A stretch of DNA of 64,000 bases from the NCBI RefSeq assembly GCF_031143425.1, contig NC_090448.1, forward strand, positions 537,682,313 through 537,746,312, given 5' to 3'. Of this stretch, positions 1 to 10,847 are shown in pieces (within the stretch, counting starts at the first letter, position 1; each line of letters starts with the position of its first letter). Position numbers and translations under genes: made by a program. Under the pieces are notes generated by a model, which had not been told where the DNA came from, searched no databases, and saw only the letters and a program-made list of their open reading frames with translations. The stretch is from Pleurodeles waltl. Its lineage: Eukaryota; Chordata; Amphibia; Caudata; Salamandridae.

Positions 1-2280
1 GTCCAGGAACTAATGATACAGCCCCTCCAGCTACTCCTGGGACGTCCCAGGGAGCTGCGGTTGTGGTACAAGCAGAAGGAGGACAGTTACCGGGATCAGA
101 CCACTTGCAGTAACGAGTGCAGTAGCTCAGGCGCAGGTACATACACCATCAGTAACAGGGATTTACCCAGGTGTGCCTGTTCTCAAGACTATTTTAAATA
201 TTGCGGTGCTGAGGGAGCAGCCAATGTTAGTCCAGACTGACCCGACTCCAGTGTTATTGCCACCAGCACAAACACAGAGTATGCCGAAGTTTAACCAGCT
301 GACAGGGACTTCAGCAGATCTCAAGGTGCGGATGCTAGAGCAGCCCCAGATGCAATATCGCTACCAATCACTGTTGGTCCAGCGGTACCTTTATATGCTC
401 AGAAGGCAGAAGTAGGAGGTGAGGCATAGATGTCACAGAGTTTGATGAGAAGGGGAGTGGGAGACTCCGTGCATTCGACTTCATCCTCAGGAACTTGTCC
501 CGGGTGAGCTCAAATCTCCTGAAGGACTTAGTCCTCTTGTGACATTGCCAGATGCATCGAATGTCTCTAATGTAAATCAGAGTTTGAGAATTTTGACATC
601 TCAAGTCTTGGGAACGGGGGCACAGCAGCTGCAAGTGACTAATGCGAGTAACATCTCATTGCAAGGGTTAACAGCTCAGCAGTTAACTAGTTGGCTGGAT
701 AGTCTAAATTCATCACAAGGTGCATCCAAAGGGGAAGATCAGTTGAACCGAGTGGGACTGAATATCGAAGCAAATGAGTTGGTTGAGGGAACAATGGGAT
801 TGCATAGGTTAGAGTCATACACTGAACAAGAGTTGAGGTACTTGTGCCCAAGGATTACAAAAGATGTAGGGAAAATACACCAGAAGTTAGCTGAAGTAGC
901 AGAGAAGCCCAACATTGATCTTAAGATGATGAACCATTTGAGACGAAGTAACAGATTTTGAGGCAATGGATTTTGAACAAATGAGATCAGCAGGAATGAA
1001 AGCACATTTGAGGGACTTGCTGCAAAGTGCGCAGATTTGTGGAGCATTAGAGAAGTGGGAAGGCAGATGGGCAAGGAAAAAAGAGAAACGAAAAAGAGAT
1101 TCTCAAGATGAAACTGAGGGAGCAGAGAAAGGGAAAGCAGTTAAAATGCTACCACTGAGAGAGATTCCAGGGGGGCAGTTTGTTCATGTCCCATGGCACC
1201 GAAGTGACATTTTGTCTTTTACGAACGATTATCCCAAATTGATTGAGAAGCCAGTTGAATGGTATCAGCAGACTGAGAGGTTTGTTAAACTCTAAATGTT
1301 TGTGGGAAGACTTGAATACCTTATTCGAGATAGTTGTGCCATCTGATTTATGGGTCGAATGTAAGAGGGCAGTAGACTGGCCAACGAGTGAACCTGAAAG
1401 GAACAAGGTTACTGGTGTACCGTCACCTGAGGTAATGAAAAATTATTATAAGGTAATTGAGTTTCTGAAAACTAGAATTTCTCAGAAAAACATTGATTGC
1501 TAAAGGCTTTCAAAGTGTACAGTGGCAAGGAAGCGGTCGAACCGAAAGACATGTTGCATTTTGTGTTGAGATTTTTTGAAGGGTTGAGACCTGAAGTAGG
1601 GCAGATGATTAAAAATCACTTGATTTGCTGGCAGGCGAAGCCGATTGATGAGGTATTGCAGTATGCTAAATATTGCAGCGATGAAATTGAATTGAAGCAA
1701 AAGAAACTGAAGGAAAAGGCAATGTTGATGCAGATTAAGGCAGCACAATCAGGAGTGCAAGGAGCTTTCGTGCTGCCGCAGCAGAAAGCTATCATGTTCC
1801 AGCCTCAAGTGAGGGGTAGAGGACGTGGTATGGATGTGATGCGTGGACCAGATCTAAGTACTGTGGTTGTTTGAAATGACATGCAGGGCATGAAAAGGAT
1901 GTTCCCATGTCATCTGAGCGGAAACGTGGGACACTGGAAGCGGAAGTGCCCATTGATGGTGCAGGAAGGAATGGTTCAGCAAGGTGACGTTGGTACAGTT
2001 CAAACTGTAAGAGTCCCCAGAATAAGGGGCCCAATCCCAAATGCTCAAAATCGAGGTCAGAATTTCTTACCTGTATAACAGATGCAGGTGCCTCGAGCAC
2101 AAATTACTTCTTTAACACCAGTACAGCAGCAGAATCCTATGGTGCCTAGACAGCAAATGCACATACCCCAAGCCCTGATGGAGCAGCAACAGGTTATGCT
2201 TACTCAACAGGTCACAGGTCAGAGACAAGATAACAGTAACAATAGAGTACACCAGTTCCCATTTCACAGTGAGGATAAAA
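1..2280 (+). pseudogene. ERV-A gag remnant
   Basis: Retroviral Gag builds the particle core and packages RNA. The capsid part is recognisable at about 1,150-1,870 (a proline/tryptophan-rich start FVHVPWHRSDI, then helical charged segments ending in a lysine/glutamate-rich stretch). A zinc knuckle of the CX2CX4HX4C type lies near 1,905-1,950, with its second cysteine replaced by serine (CHLSGNVGHWKRKC). A possible second knuckle remnant precedes it in another frame near 1,860. A glutamine-rich tail follows to about 2,250. The frame changes at least twice (before 961, and between 1,295 and 1,497) and stops occur at 1,293, 1,872 and 2,076. Bases 1-540 are too decayed to assign to matrix with certainty. 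Confidence 0.75.
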
Positions 2281-2690
2281 TAAACGATGAATGGATGAGT
2301 GACAGTTCGGATGAAGGAGCTTGTATTCTTGCCGCATCCCTAGCGGTAGATCAAAGATTGCCTTTTGTGAAGGGAAAGGAAATGGGACATAAGGTCTTGT
2401 TCTTGGTTGATACTGGAGCTACGCGATCCACAGTGAGGAGTGTGGAAGTACCAATTTTACCTCTTTCCAGAAGGACAGTTTAGGTTGTGGGAGTGGAGAA
2501 TAGACAGTTAATGAATCCCATTACAGAACCAGTGCAAATTGAAATTGGAAATTATTTGGGACTGCACAGATTTGTGGTATGCGATTCAAGTCCTGTATCT
2601 TTGTTAGGCAGAGACTTACTGTGCAAGACCAAATGTTCCATAAATTGTACAGATGCAGGTATAGAAGTCCAGACAAACCGTGATGATGAA
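2281..2690 (+). pseudogene. ERV-A protease remnant
   Basis: This is an aspartic protease that in an intact virus cleaves Gag-Pol. The active-site triad motif LVDTGAT is present, with the catalytic Asp codon at 2,409-2,411. The flap-side motif LLGRDLL follows near 2,610. The two halves are in the same frame but are separated by a TAG at 2,481-2,483. The segment runs directly into RT in the same frame, with no sign of a frameshift between protease and RT, as in gammaretroviruses. A short acidic stretch (DDEEEQ) after the domain is also present in ERV-B. Confidence 0.8.
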
Positions 2691-4000
2691 GAGGAGCAGG
2701 CGTCAGCCAGGGTTCTTAATGATGCATTCAAAGAGTACCTTTTGATTGAGATTTTTACGATGTTCACACTGAAGGAGTTGCGCGCAGACTTGCATGGAAC
2801 AGTAAATGAAAAAGTCTGGGATTTGTCAGGGAAAGAAGTGGGATTGATCAAAGAAGTGGAACCACTTAAAATCACCTTGAAGCCGAATGTTGAGTTCCTG
2901 AAACTTCCGCAATATATTATGGCGCAGGATGTGATGATGAAAGTGGCACAGATAATTGGAGATTTCCTGAAGCAGGGAGTTCTAAAGGAAGTATTGAGCA
3001 GCCCATGTAATTCCCCGATAATAGGCTTGAAAAAGCCTTGTGGGAAAGTGCGAATTGTGCAGGATTTGCGAAAAGTGAATGACATGGTGGTTAAGTGTTG
3101 TCCGATTGTGCCCAATCCAGCAGTGATACCGTTTCAGATTCCATGGGAAGCAGAGTGGTTCACTGTAGTTGATCTGTCACAAGCTTTCTTTTCAGTGCCA
3201 CTTCATGAGGATAGTCAGTTTCTTTTCAGTTTCAATTTCTTAGATAAAGTCTACAGCTGGTGTAGGCTTCCACAAGGGTATACGGAGTAACCATTGTTGT
3301 TCAATCAGATTTTGAAAAAAAACTTGGAGTTGTTAGAATTGTCTTGTCAATCAACTCTAGTGCAGTACATTGATGACTTATTCATTGCATCCAGAACAAG
3401 GGACGAGTGTAAGCATGATTCGATTGCCCTGTTAAATCATTTGGGAGAGTTTGGACACAAGGTTTCACCAGCAAAGTTGCAGTACTGTCAGAAGTCTTAA
3501 GTACTTCGGTCATCAAATTGAGAAAGGGCTGAGAAGAATCTCCCGGGAAAGGATTACAATGATTTTGCAAAGAAATCCTCTGACTTCCCAGAAGGATGTG
3601 CACATGCTTTTGGGAATGGTAGGATATTGTAGACAATGGATTCCGAACTTTGCTGATAGCAAAACCCTTTCAGCAGTTGACACACAAAGGAGTTACAGAT
3701 CACATTAGTTTAGATGAGGATCAGATGAGGGCTTTTACTGAATTGAGAGAGAGTTTGTGCAAAGCTCCAGTATTGGGAATGCCAGATTACACAAAGCCTT
3801 TCACATTGTTTTGTCATGAACGTGATGCTTGTTCTTTGTCTGTTTTGACACAGGTCCATGGAGGTGCTTATCGCCCAAGCAGCTTATTTTTCAGCTACCT
3901 TGGACCCAGTTGCAGCAGCTTTACCAGGTTGTCTACAAGCAGTAGCCGCAGTTGGTCAGAGCCTTTCCCAATGTGAAGGGGTAGTCTTGGGATACCCAGT
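2691..4000 (+). pseudogene. ERV-A reverse transcriptase and connection, 5' part of split pol
   Basis: Polymerase fingers and palm are recognisable: GKVRIVQDLRKVN near 3,045, FTVVDLSQAFFSVPL near 3,160, LPQGY at about 3,270, and the catalytic YIDD at 3,366-3,377, all in one frame. A TAA at 3,288-3,290 interrupts the palm just after the LPQGY motif. After 3,500 the frame changes, and the thumb/connection (FGHQIEKGLRRISRE, LLGMVGYCRQWIPNFAD) and the start of the RNase H connection (MPDYTKPFTLFCHE) are spread over several frames. The coding homology stops at 4,000, at the nested LINE, and resumes at 10,838. Confidence 0.85.
3991..4000 (+). repeat. 10-bp target site duplication, left copy (nested LINE)
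   Basis: The decamer gatacccagt ends at 4,000 and recurs at 10,838-10,847. Retroviral coding similarity to ERV-B is continuous up to one copy and resumes at the other. This marks the nested element as a target-primed insertion. Confidence 0.85.
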
Positions 4001-5176
4001 TCGGAGTAAGCACTTCCGGCTTTGGTGAGCGTGCGCAATGGGAGTTGGAGATGCCAACGGAGTTGGAGATGCTGAGGAGGAGTCTCGCGGTCTGCAGTGT
4101 GCTCTGTCGCTTATCGACCCAACGGAGGGTCTGCGGCCTGGCAGGAGCGGGGGCCAGGTAGAAGCCATGGGAGAGGCCATCCGACCGCGCCGGAACTGAT
4201 GGATCTGAGCTGTGCCCAAGAAGCCGCGGTAGGCTTTAAAAGCATCTTTTGATTTGCTGGCTACCGGACTGTCGACGTTAAAGTTAAAATAGTGGCGTCG
4301 CCAAGCGAGCCTCAAGGTCTGAGCGTGGCTTGGCTACTGGAGACTATTGGCAGCCCTGTGGGGTCCCGTGGAGTTGAGTTGGTGACCTTTGCTTCTGCCA
4401 CTGCTTCTGCCTCTGAGTAAGGCCTTTCTGTGTCTTTCTGTGTCTCTTTGGGCCCCCTCTACCCCTGTATCACCAAGCAGCAAGGAGCAGCAAGTTGCTG
4501 AAGGTGCAAAAAAAAAAAAAAAACGTTATTTATTAAACTTTGAAATTACTAAACTACTAAACCCATCATCATTGGAGGAATTAGTATCCTCCCACAAGGA
4601 CCTGCCCTGGAAAAATACTGAGGAGAAAATATTCTAACCCAGGCAGAATACATTTTTGTCTGTTGGTCCAGTAGGTGCCTATGGTGCTCAGGTTATATTA
4701 GTTCTTTAATACTTAGAGCTTGAGCGGAGGGAGGCCCCGGAACCGAGCTTGTTGGAAGCAGCTAGTGCTGCAGCTCCGCCAGTGGTGGGGCGGAGGCGGC
4801 TGGTATTAGGCCAGTGCAGCTTGTCCCCTGCAGGGGTTTGACTCCCCCCGCTCTTTCCCGTGCGCTCCGTGTGTTCATCGCATGCTGTCTAAGAACTGAA
4901 GAACCTAAGAATTCAAGAAAGTAGACCTTGGGAAATTTTCCTCCAGAAGAAGAGCTACAATTATATCTCGGCAATAACTCGGAAATAACTCCAGAAATGT
5001 TCAACTAAGTACCAAACAGATTGGCAAGTTTAAGCCTAGGGTGTAGTCTGTCTCTGTGTCTTTTTGTGGTCTTGCGTGGGGAGTAATGCCCTAAAGAGTG
5101 ATATATACTACTTGATACACATATATATATTTTGTTTATAGTACATTTATTATATATAGTATCTATAAGACACAGT
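4001..5176 (+). other. LINE 5' untranslated region
   Basis: This stretch precedes the first plausible ORF1 start. It begins at the insertion junction, is moderately GC-rich, and contains a run of A residues at about 4,508-4,523. No coding similarity was seen. An internal promoter would be expected here for a full-length LINE, but no specific motif was identified. Confidence 0.5.
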
Positions 5177-5442
5177 ATGCCGGCGAGTAAGGCAAGATCA
5201 CGTGGTGGTGGAAAAAAGGGATTAAAATCACACCCCAATACAAAGGAGTTCATTGAGGAATGCCCGCCTCTATGGTCATCGCCGTTTGGAAATCAAGAAG
5301 GAGGCGGGGAGAAAGTACTTCAGTCATCTGTACAGGAGGAAACTTCGAGACATAATAGAGCGGATAGAGCTGTTAGGGATAACAATGAAAGATCCTCAGG
5401 AACCCCTCTCGGAGCATCAATTCGAGATTTTGTGGGGCGATA

Positions 5443-5480
<38 letters not shown>

Positions 5481-7049
5481 ACCACACGTCACAGTTACAG
5501 TTATCAAAGGGGAGTAATATGTTTGATGCCAATCAGAGTAAAAGCGTACAATTTAGGAGGAATGAGTTCCCGATCTCAGACTCACTGCAAATGGAGGACT
5601 TGTTATTGGAGAGGAGGTCAGAGGAGGGGGGTGGGTGTGAAGGTTTGCTGGAGCCTAGGCAAATGTCACCCCCCTGCATCTCATCCCAGGAAAGGGATAG
5701 TATAAACTCTGAGGAGATGATACCGCTGGCTTTGTAAACGAGGGAGGTTTTTGGGGGCGGCTGGTGGTGGGGGGGGGGGGGGTGTTGCAGAAGGTAGTAA
5801 AAAGTTTGATATATTGTTGTCACCTATTTTGGGCAAACAATCTGCATCTATTTTTGATACTACTGATGTACAAGCTGAGTCACTACTAGAGGTAATGTTC
5901 CTAATGCAGAAGACTTTGCAGGCAATCTTGGAAGTACTGACTGCAAACAATAGTCTGAAGAAAGTACATAAAAATCGATTACAAGTGATAACAGTGAAGT
6001 TAAAATGTATTAATAGCAGTATGCCAACCCTAGTACGTCCTGTGCTAGAAAAAAAGAGATCAAGAAACCGCTACCCATGATACCCGGGAACTCAGTAACG
6101 AAAGAGGGGAAACAGATAAAATACATACATTAGACCAACCGTCAGTATATGTTTCCAAACAACCAATGCTGGTGATAAAGAGGAATCGTAGAAGGGGGAG
6201 AAAGGGTTATGGGTTCAATAGTTGTCACTATAAACTCCAAAGTAGGAAGCAAAGTAAACAAAGACACATTGGGAGGAAAACTTCAGTAGGGAGCGAGGGA
6301 AAGATAGCCCAGGCCAATACCGCAAGGACAGACCGAGGACAAGGGTGGGAAGTACCAGACCTAGAACAAGGGTCCACGTTACAAAAAGTACCTATTGTAC
6401 CATACAGAGAAGTTAGCCAGCAAGGAAAAAGAAAGGAAGTTACTCATAGAACGGCTGTGGAGATGGAAGTAATGGAACCTAAAGGTCCTGAGGAAAAGAG
6501 GGAGTGGGAGAGCCCTAGCGGAAGTAAATGTAGGTGGATCTATCTAGCACCATGGGGAAGAGAGATTGAGAGGAAAAGGCGTAGAAAGTTAAACCCTCTG
6601 AGTCGTACCCGACTTCTAGAAGTCATGGCCCGGTGTCCAAGTTTATGTGAAATTGAGTTAGAAGATATAAAGCAAATAGGATTTATATTAAGCACGGAGG
6701 GGGAAGAGGTGACTAAAACACTCTTTTACTCTGAATGCATTAGATGTCTGGTACTGCAAGCAGTGGCGGAGTTAGGGAAGGAGGGTATAAGACTAGTACA
6801 ACAAAGCAAGTTAGGGTGCGAGACTCAAGATGGAGGGTTCTTACGTGTCATGCAGGTCTGTTACCTAACCAAGTGCAGTGTAATTTGTTATACAATAACA
6901 ATCTAAGAAGGTGCATGAATGGAAATAATGGCAGTTTAAGTGTAACTATCGTTACTCAAAATAATGACCCACAGTGGAGGAATCGCCATGAGCCCCTTGT
7001 AAACCCTCGTGATAATTATAGGAGGGGCGAATTGAGTGTCGTGGACTAG
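5177..7049 (+). pseudogene. LINE ORF1 remnant
   Basis: ORF1 proteins of LINEs bind the element RNA. A likely start codon is at 5,177 (MPASKARSRGGGKK, basic). Coding-like pieces then follow in different frames: a basic helical segment at 5,253-5,447, a segment at 5,750-6,080 rich in helical residues that could be a coiled coil, a long basic/glutamate-rich piece at 6,166-6,906, and an asparagine-rich tail to 7,049. A 34-base A run at 5,446-5,479 and a G run near 5,770 lie at frame changes. No zinc knuckle or RRM is clear. The assignment rests on position upstream of the endonuclease/RT ORF, so it is moderate. Confidence 0.5.
5446..5479 (+). repeat. A34 homopolymer inside LINE ORF1
   Basis: Thirty-four consecutive A residues interrupt the ORF1 region. 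The run follows a plausible coding segment (QFEIL...) and disrupts its frame. It is either slippage expansion or the tail of a very small retro-insertion. No target duplication was found. Confidence 0.9.
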
Positions 7050-7059
7050 AAGTTAAGCC

Positions 7060-10000
7060 CGTCGCACAGCCATTTGATTTTGTCCTGGAATATGGGCGGT
7101 TATAAAAAGCATTTATAGCAAGACTTATTTAAAGGAGAGTTTAGAAAGTGTGATATAATGTTTTTCCAGGAAACTTGGTTGTGCGATGAACCTGATCCAG
7201 AAGATGGTTTCATGAGACTCTTCAGGGGAGCAACATGGCAAGGGTTAGGTCGCCCATCAGGGGGCCTAATAACCTTAGCCTCAACAAGAATAGCGAATAA
7301 GTTTATAGAGATAAAAACTAAATGTCGTTGGCTATTGGCAGGCCAGGTGGATCTATATAATACATTTGGAGGTGCTAAACGGTTAATAATAATTAATGTA
7401 TATATACAACCGGCGAATATGTACGATTATGACATTCAGCGGGGTCTGTTTGAGGAAGATCTGGAATTATTAAGTATTGGTAAGCCAGGATACTTGACCC
7501 TTATGTTGGGAGAGTTTAATCACAAACGTAATCCCAATAGTATTGATAAACTGTATAAGGAGCTAATGGTTGTTGCACACTTTCCAAATAGCATCTTCCC
7601 AAAAGTAGAATGTTCTGCACGTGATTTGTCCTTAGTAAGAAACTTAGGATCCCAAGTTATGTTCTGTCTAAATGGTTGTATGAAGGAGGATCGCCTGGCA
7701 AAACAGACTTTTCGAATAGTCAACCAGATTTGCCTCATTGATTATGCTTTTGTAAATGCTTGGTCCTTTGAAGAAGTGCAGGACTTTGAAGTTGAGCATA
7801 TAGAGGGCAGCGATCATTGGCCACTTCGATTAACAATACGACCAACTGATAAAAATCAGAGAGAAAAGACATTGATAGCGCTAGTTGTGTACCCTCATAG
7901 AATAACGACCCGTCTTACAGAGAGTAGTCTAGAAGCACTTAATGAATTGACAGTCAATTATCCAACCCTTACAATGGAGAAAGATCCAAGCGATGTGTTT
8001 AAAGATCATAATAGGGGCACTGTGTTAATGGTGGTCTGCCTAAAAACAAAATTTTAAAAACAGCAAGTGGGAAAGATGAAGGGAGAACCATATAAGATTA
8101 ATAATAGTAAAGTATGGTCTAATTGGGAATGTAGGTGTAAAAAGAAAAAGATTTGAAGATTAGACAGGGGATTTAGGAAAAGACCCACTAGACACAGAAG
8201 TGCAGCTCTGTCAGGCAAAACAGAGATATAAAACGTTCATAAAACAGAAAAAATGGGAATATATTGGTAAAAATTGGGACACAATGATCGAAGTGATAAG
8301 AACAAGGAATATTAGGGGCTTCTGGCAGTTGGCAAGGGAGGGGAAGGAATCAGAAACCATGCGGTGTTTGGCTGGAGAAGAGGAATGGTATAAATATCTG
8401 TCTACCGTATATGATGGTATCGATACTGAGGAAGGATATGGTGTCATCAGGCAGATGGGTGAAAATATGAGATTAGCCTTTGCCCCACAAAAAATAAAAT
8501 AAACTATTGTAGCACTTAAATTATCTAAAGCGGCTGGCCCAGACAATCTCCCAGCTATAATAATAATTAAAAAAACATTGATTGGTGGACTACATTTTCC
8601 AATGATACATTTTGTAAAATTCTTGATTACGGCCGTTTTCCAGAGAATTGGAAGGGAGCCATGATAAGACCGATCCATAAAAAGGAGGACCCAATACAAC
8701 CAAAACATTATCGGTTGAAAAGTTTATTAGACGTGGGTGAAAAGGTATTCACAAAGGTATTGCTGGGGTTAATTAAAGAATGGGCAGAGGAAAATGATTG
8801 GATACCTGTAGAACAAGGCGGATTAAAGGAAGGGCACTCGACAATCGACCTCTGTTTTAGTTTGTGGTCTTTAGCAAAAAAAATAAAAAAAACAATGGAA
8901 ATCCGAGGAAGCCTGTTCTGCTGTTTTGTGGATTTTCGTGCAGCATTTAATTTGGTAGTTAGGAATTTGCTATGGAACATGCTAAGACAGTTAGGGATTG
9001 ATTTGGATTTATTATATCTCCTTCAGGGTCCGCATTCATAAAACTGGGGCCAAGTAATTTTAGACACAAGTGGCTTACTGTAAAAAAAGATCCCTATAAA
9101 GAACGGTTTGCGCCAAGGTTGTGTGTTGGCACCAATAATATTTACATTATTTTTGTTAGATTTGCCCGGGTTGCTGCAGGAGGTTAAAGGCCTAAGCCAA
9201 AAAATGGATGGTGTACATGTTTCCTGCCTATTATATGCTGATGATTTAGTGATAATGGATATGACGGAGTTAGGTCTACAAAGGAAATTAGAGGTGTTCC
9301 ACTCAAAGCCAAAAGAAAAAAATGGTCGTAAATTTAAAAAAAACAATGATTATGTCTATAGGGAAAGTGAAGAGTGATTTTGCTTACCTGTTAGGAGGTC
9401 AAAAAATAAAGAAGGTAAAAAAAATATAAATATTTAGGTATGTGGTTTTACTCAGACTTGAAATGGAAAGATCATATTGAAGCCCTAAAAAATAAAGCTT
9501 TATCATTGGTCTAAGGATTAAAACAATTTAGTAGTAAATATGGGGGTCCTTCCCTCCAGCTGGTTATTTCTGCTTTTGCCATGGTACGTTCCCAGTTTCA
9601 ATATGGGGTGGAAGTCTTAACACTCTCAGGGAAACTAAATTGGGAGACAAAAGAAAGCTTTTGTGTAAAGCGTATGCTATCATTACCTCCGTCAAGTATG
9701 TTATAAGCTATAAGAGCAGAATGCCAAATGACGGCATGTACTTACCAGGGACTGCAAGCAACGCTGAAGTGTTGGTTAAGCGTAAGAGACGAGGGGATTT
9801 GTAAGATCGCGAAATTGTGTAAAAAATAAATAATAACAAGCAAACTGTATTGGGCACTACAAGTGAGAGGACGGTTAGAGAAGATCTGTGTTCTCTTAGG
9901 CTTACCCGGTAATCAGTGGCGCGGTGCACAGATCCCGAAACAAAATTTACAAACAATAGTGAAGGAAAAGGCAAGAGAAATAGATCTGAATAGAGTGTAA

Positions 10001-10260
10001 AATATCAACTCAGGCTATGGTAGGGGGACGGAGGAACCCTGAAAATGTTCCCTATATAGAGGCTCTACCTAACCAAAGATTAAGGGACCCAGTGTTAAAA
10101 TTCTGAATTGGGCTGAATCCAGGCTATATGGACCCTAAAGCAAAATCATTTCTCAAGGATGCTCCGGGTTTATGCACATGTGGCTTACAACAGAAATTCA
10201 GCACGCAACACCTACTTTTGGATTGCTATTGGTTTTTAGAGGTGCGTAAGAAGTTTTTAA
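7060..10260 (+). pseudogene. LINE ORF2 remnant: endonuclease and reverse transcriptase
   Basis: ORF2 nicks target DNA and reverse-transcribes the element. The endonuclease shows FFQETWL near 7,165 (catalytic Glu), a GEFN block near 7,510 in place of the usual GDFN, and GSDHWPL near 7,810 (catalytic His). RT motifs follow: KAAGPDNLP near 8,530, GAMIRPIHKK near 8,660, CCFVDFRAAFN near 8,920, GLRQGCVLAP near 9,105 and the catalytic YADD near 9,233. The palm aspartate of DFRAAFD is replaced by Asn (FN). Beyond 9,377 a KYLGVWF-type segment and a Cys/His-rich C-terminus (CTCGLQQKFSTQHLLLDC near 10,175) are readable across frame changes. At least five frame breaks make it inactive. Confidence 0.85.
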
Positions 10261-10837
10261 AAACCAATTTTTAAGGAATATAATATTATTAATCAGGATC
10301 AAGCACTAGGCCAATTTCTAATAGGATTAAGAGGGGTCTTAACTGAACTTACAGTGCCGGGTATACCGTAGAGAGTAAAGGCGAACAAAGAATTTGAAAT
10401 GGCACAAATAGATTGTTTTTAAAATTGGTTGATGGAAATATAGAAATTCTGCCACGTTATAAAGTGGCCAGATGTAAAATGTAGAGCACTTTAAATTGGA
10501 AATTGCACTTCATGTCATTTTAAGGATTTGAGTCCCGTTAGAATTGTATGTGGGATATTTGGTTAGCATGCAGTTTTTTTTAAAAGAACTACCAGGAAAT
10601 GAAATTGGTTGAAGGTTAAAATAACTTAATGAATTATGTAAGTAGAGTTTGTCAAGAAGATTTAGAATTATGAATTATGTATGTAAATGTATTATGTAAT
10701 AGGGAATCTTTTTTTTTTTTTTTGTATGAATTTTGTATAATTGTCTGCTTATGTATAGGCTTTTATATCAAACTTTGCATATTTTATTATTTTTATACTT
10801 TTAAGGTTAAGCCAAATAAAAGAACTTATGACTGACT
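10261..10837 (+). other. LINE 3' untranslated region and tail
   Basis: This is AT-rich sequence with no ORF. It includes a T run near 10,709-10,722, an AATAAA at 10,815-10,820, and a terminal GACTGACT that abuts the right target duplication. The short tandem tail differs from the poly(A) tail of the L1 at 40,706. Confidence 0.6.
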
Positions 10838-10847
10838 GATACCCAGT
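10838..10847 (+). repeat. 10-bp target site duplication, right copy
   Basis: This is an identical copy of the decamer at 3,991-4,000. ERV pol similarity resumes immediately after it. Confidence 0.85.

Larger units (their letters stand above)
4001..10837 (+). mobile_element. Nested non-LTR retrotransposon (LINE, I/Jockey-like or unresolved clade)
   Basis: A 6.8 kb element sits inside ERV-A pol between two copies of a 10-bp target duplication. It has a GC-rich 5' region, a degenerate ORF1, and an ORF2 with an apurinic-type endonuclease and a reverse transcriptase. The 3' UTR is AT-rich and ends with AATAAA at 10,815 and a short GACT repeat rather than a long poly(A). The apparently complete 5' end suggests a nearly full-length insertion. 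RT palm wording (DFRAAF, GCVLAPIIF, LLYADDLV) and a cysteine-rich C-terminus resemble I/Jockey or CR1-superfamily LINEs. I cannot fix the clade without a phylogeny. Confidence 0.85.

Noticed and set aside
2552..3115. Minus-strand ORF of 187 codons
   Set aside because: It lies antisense to ERV-A protease and RT, which have clear motifs on the plus strand. No domain is visible on the minus strand.
8211..8708. Minus-strand ORF of 165 codons
   Set aside because: Antisense to LINE ORF2 with recognised RT motifs on the plus strand.
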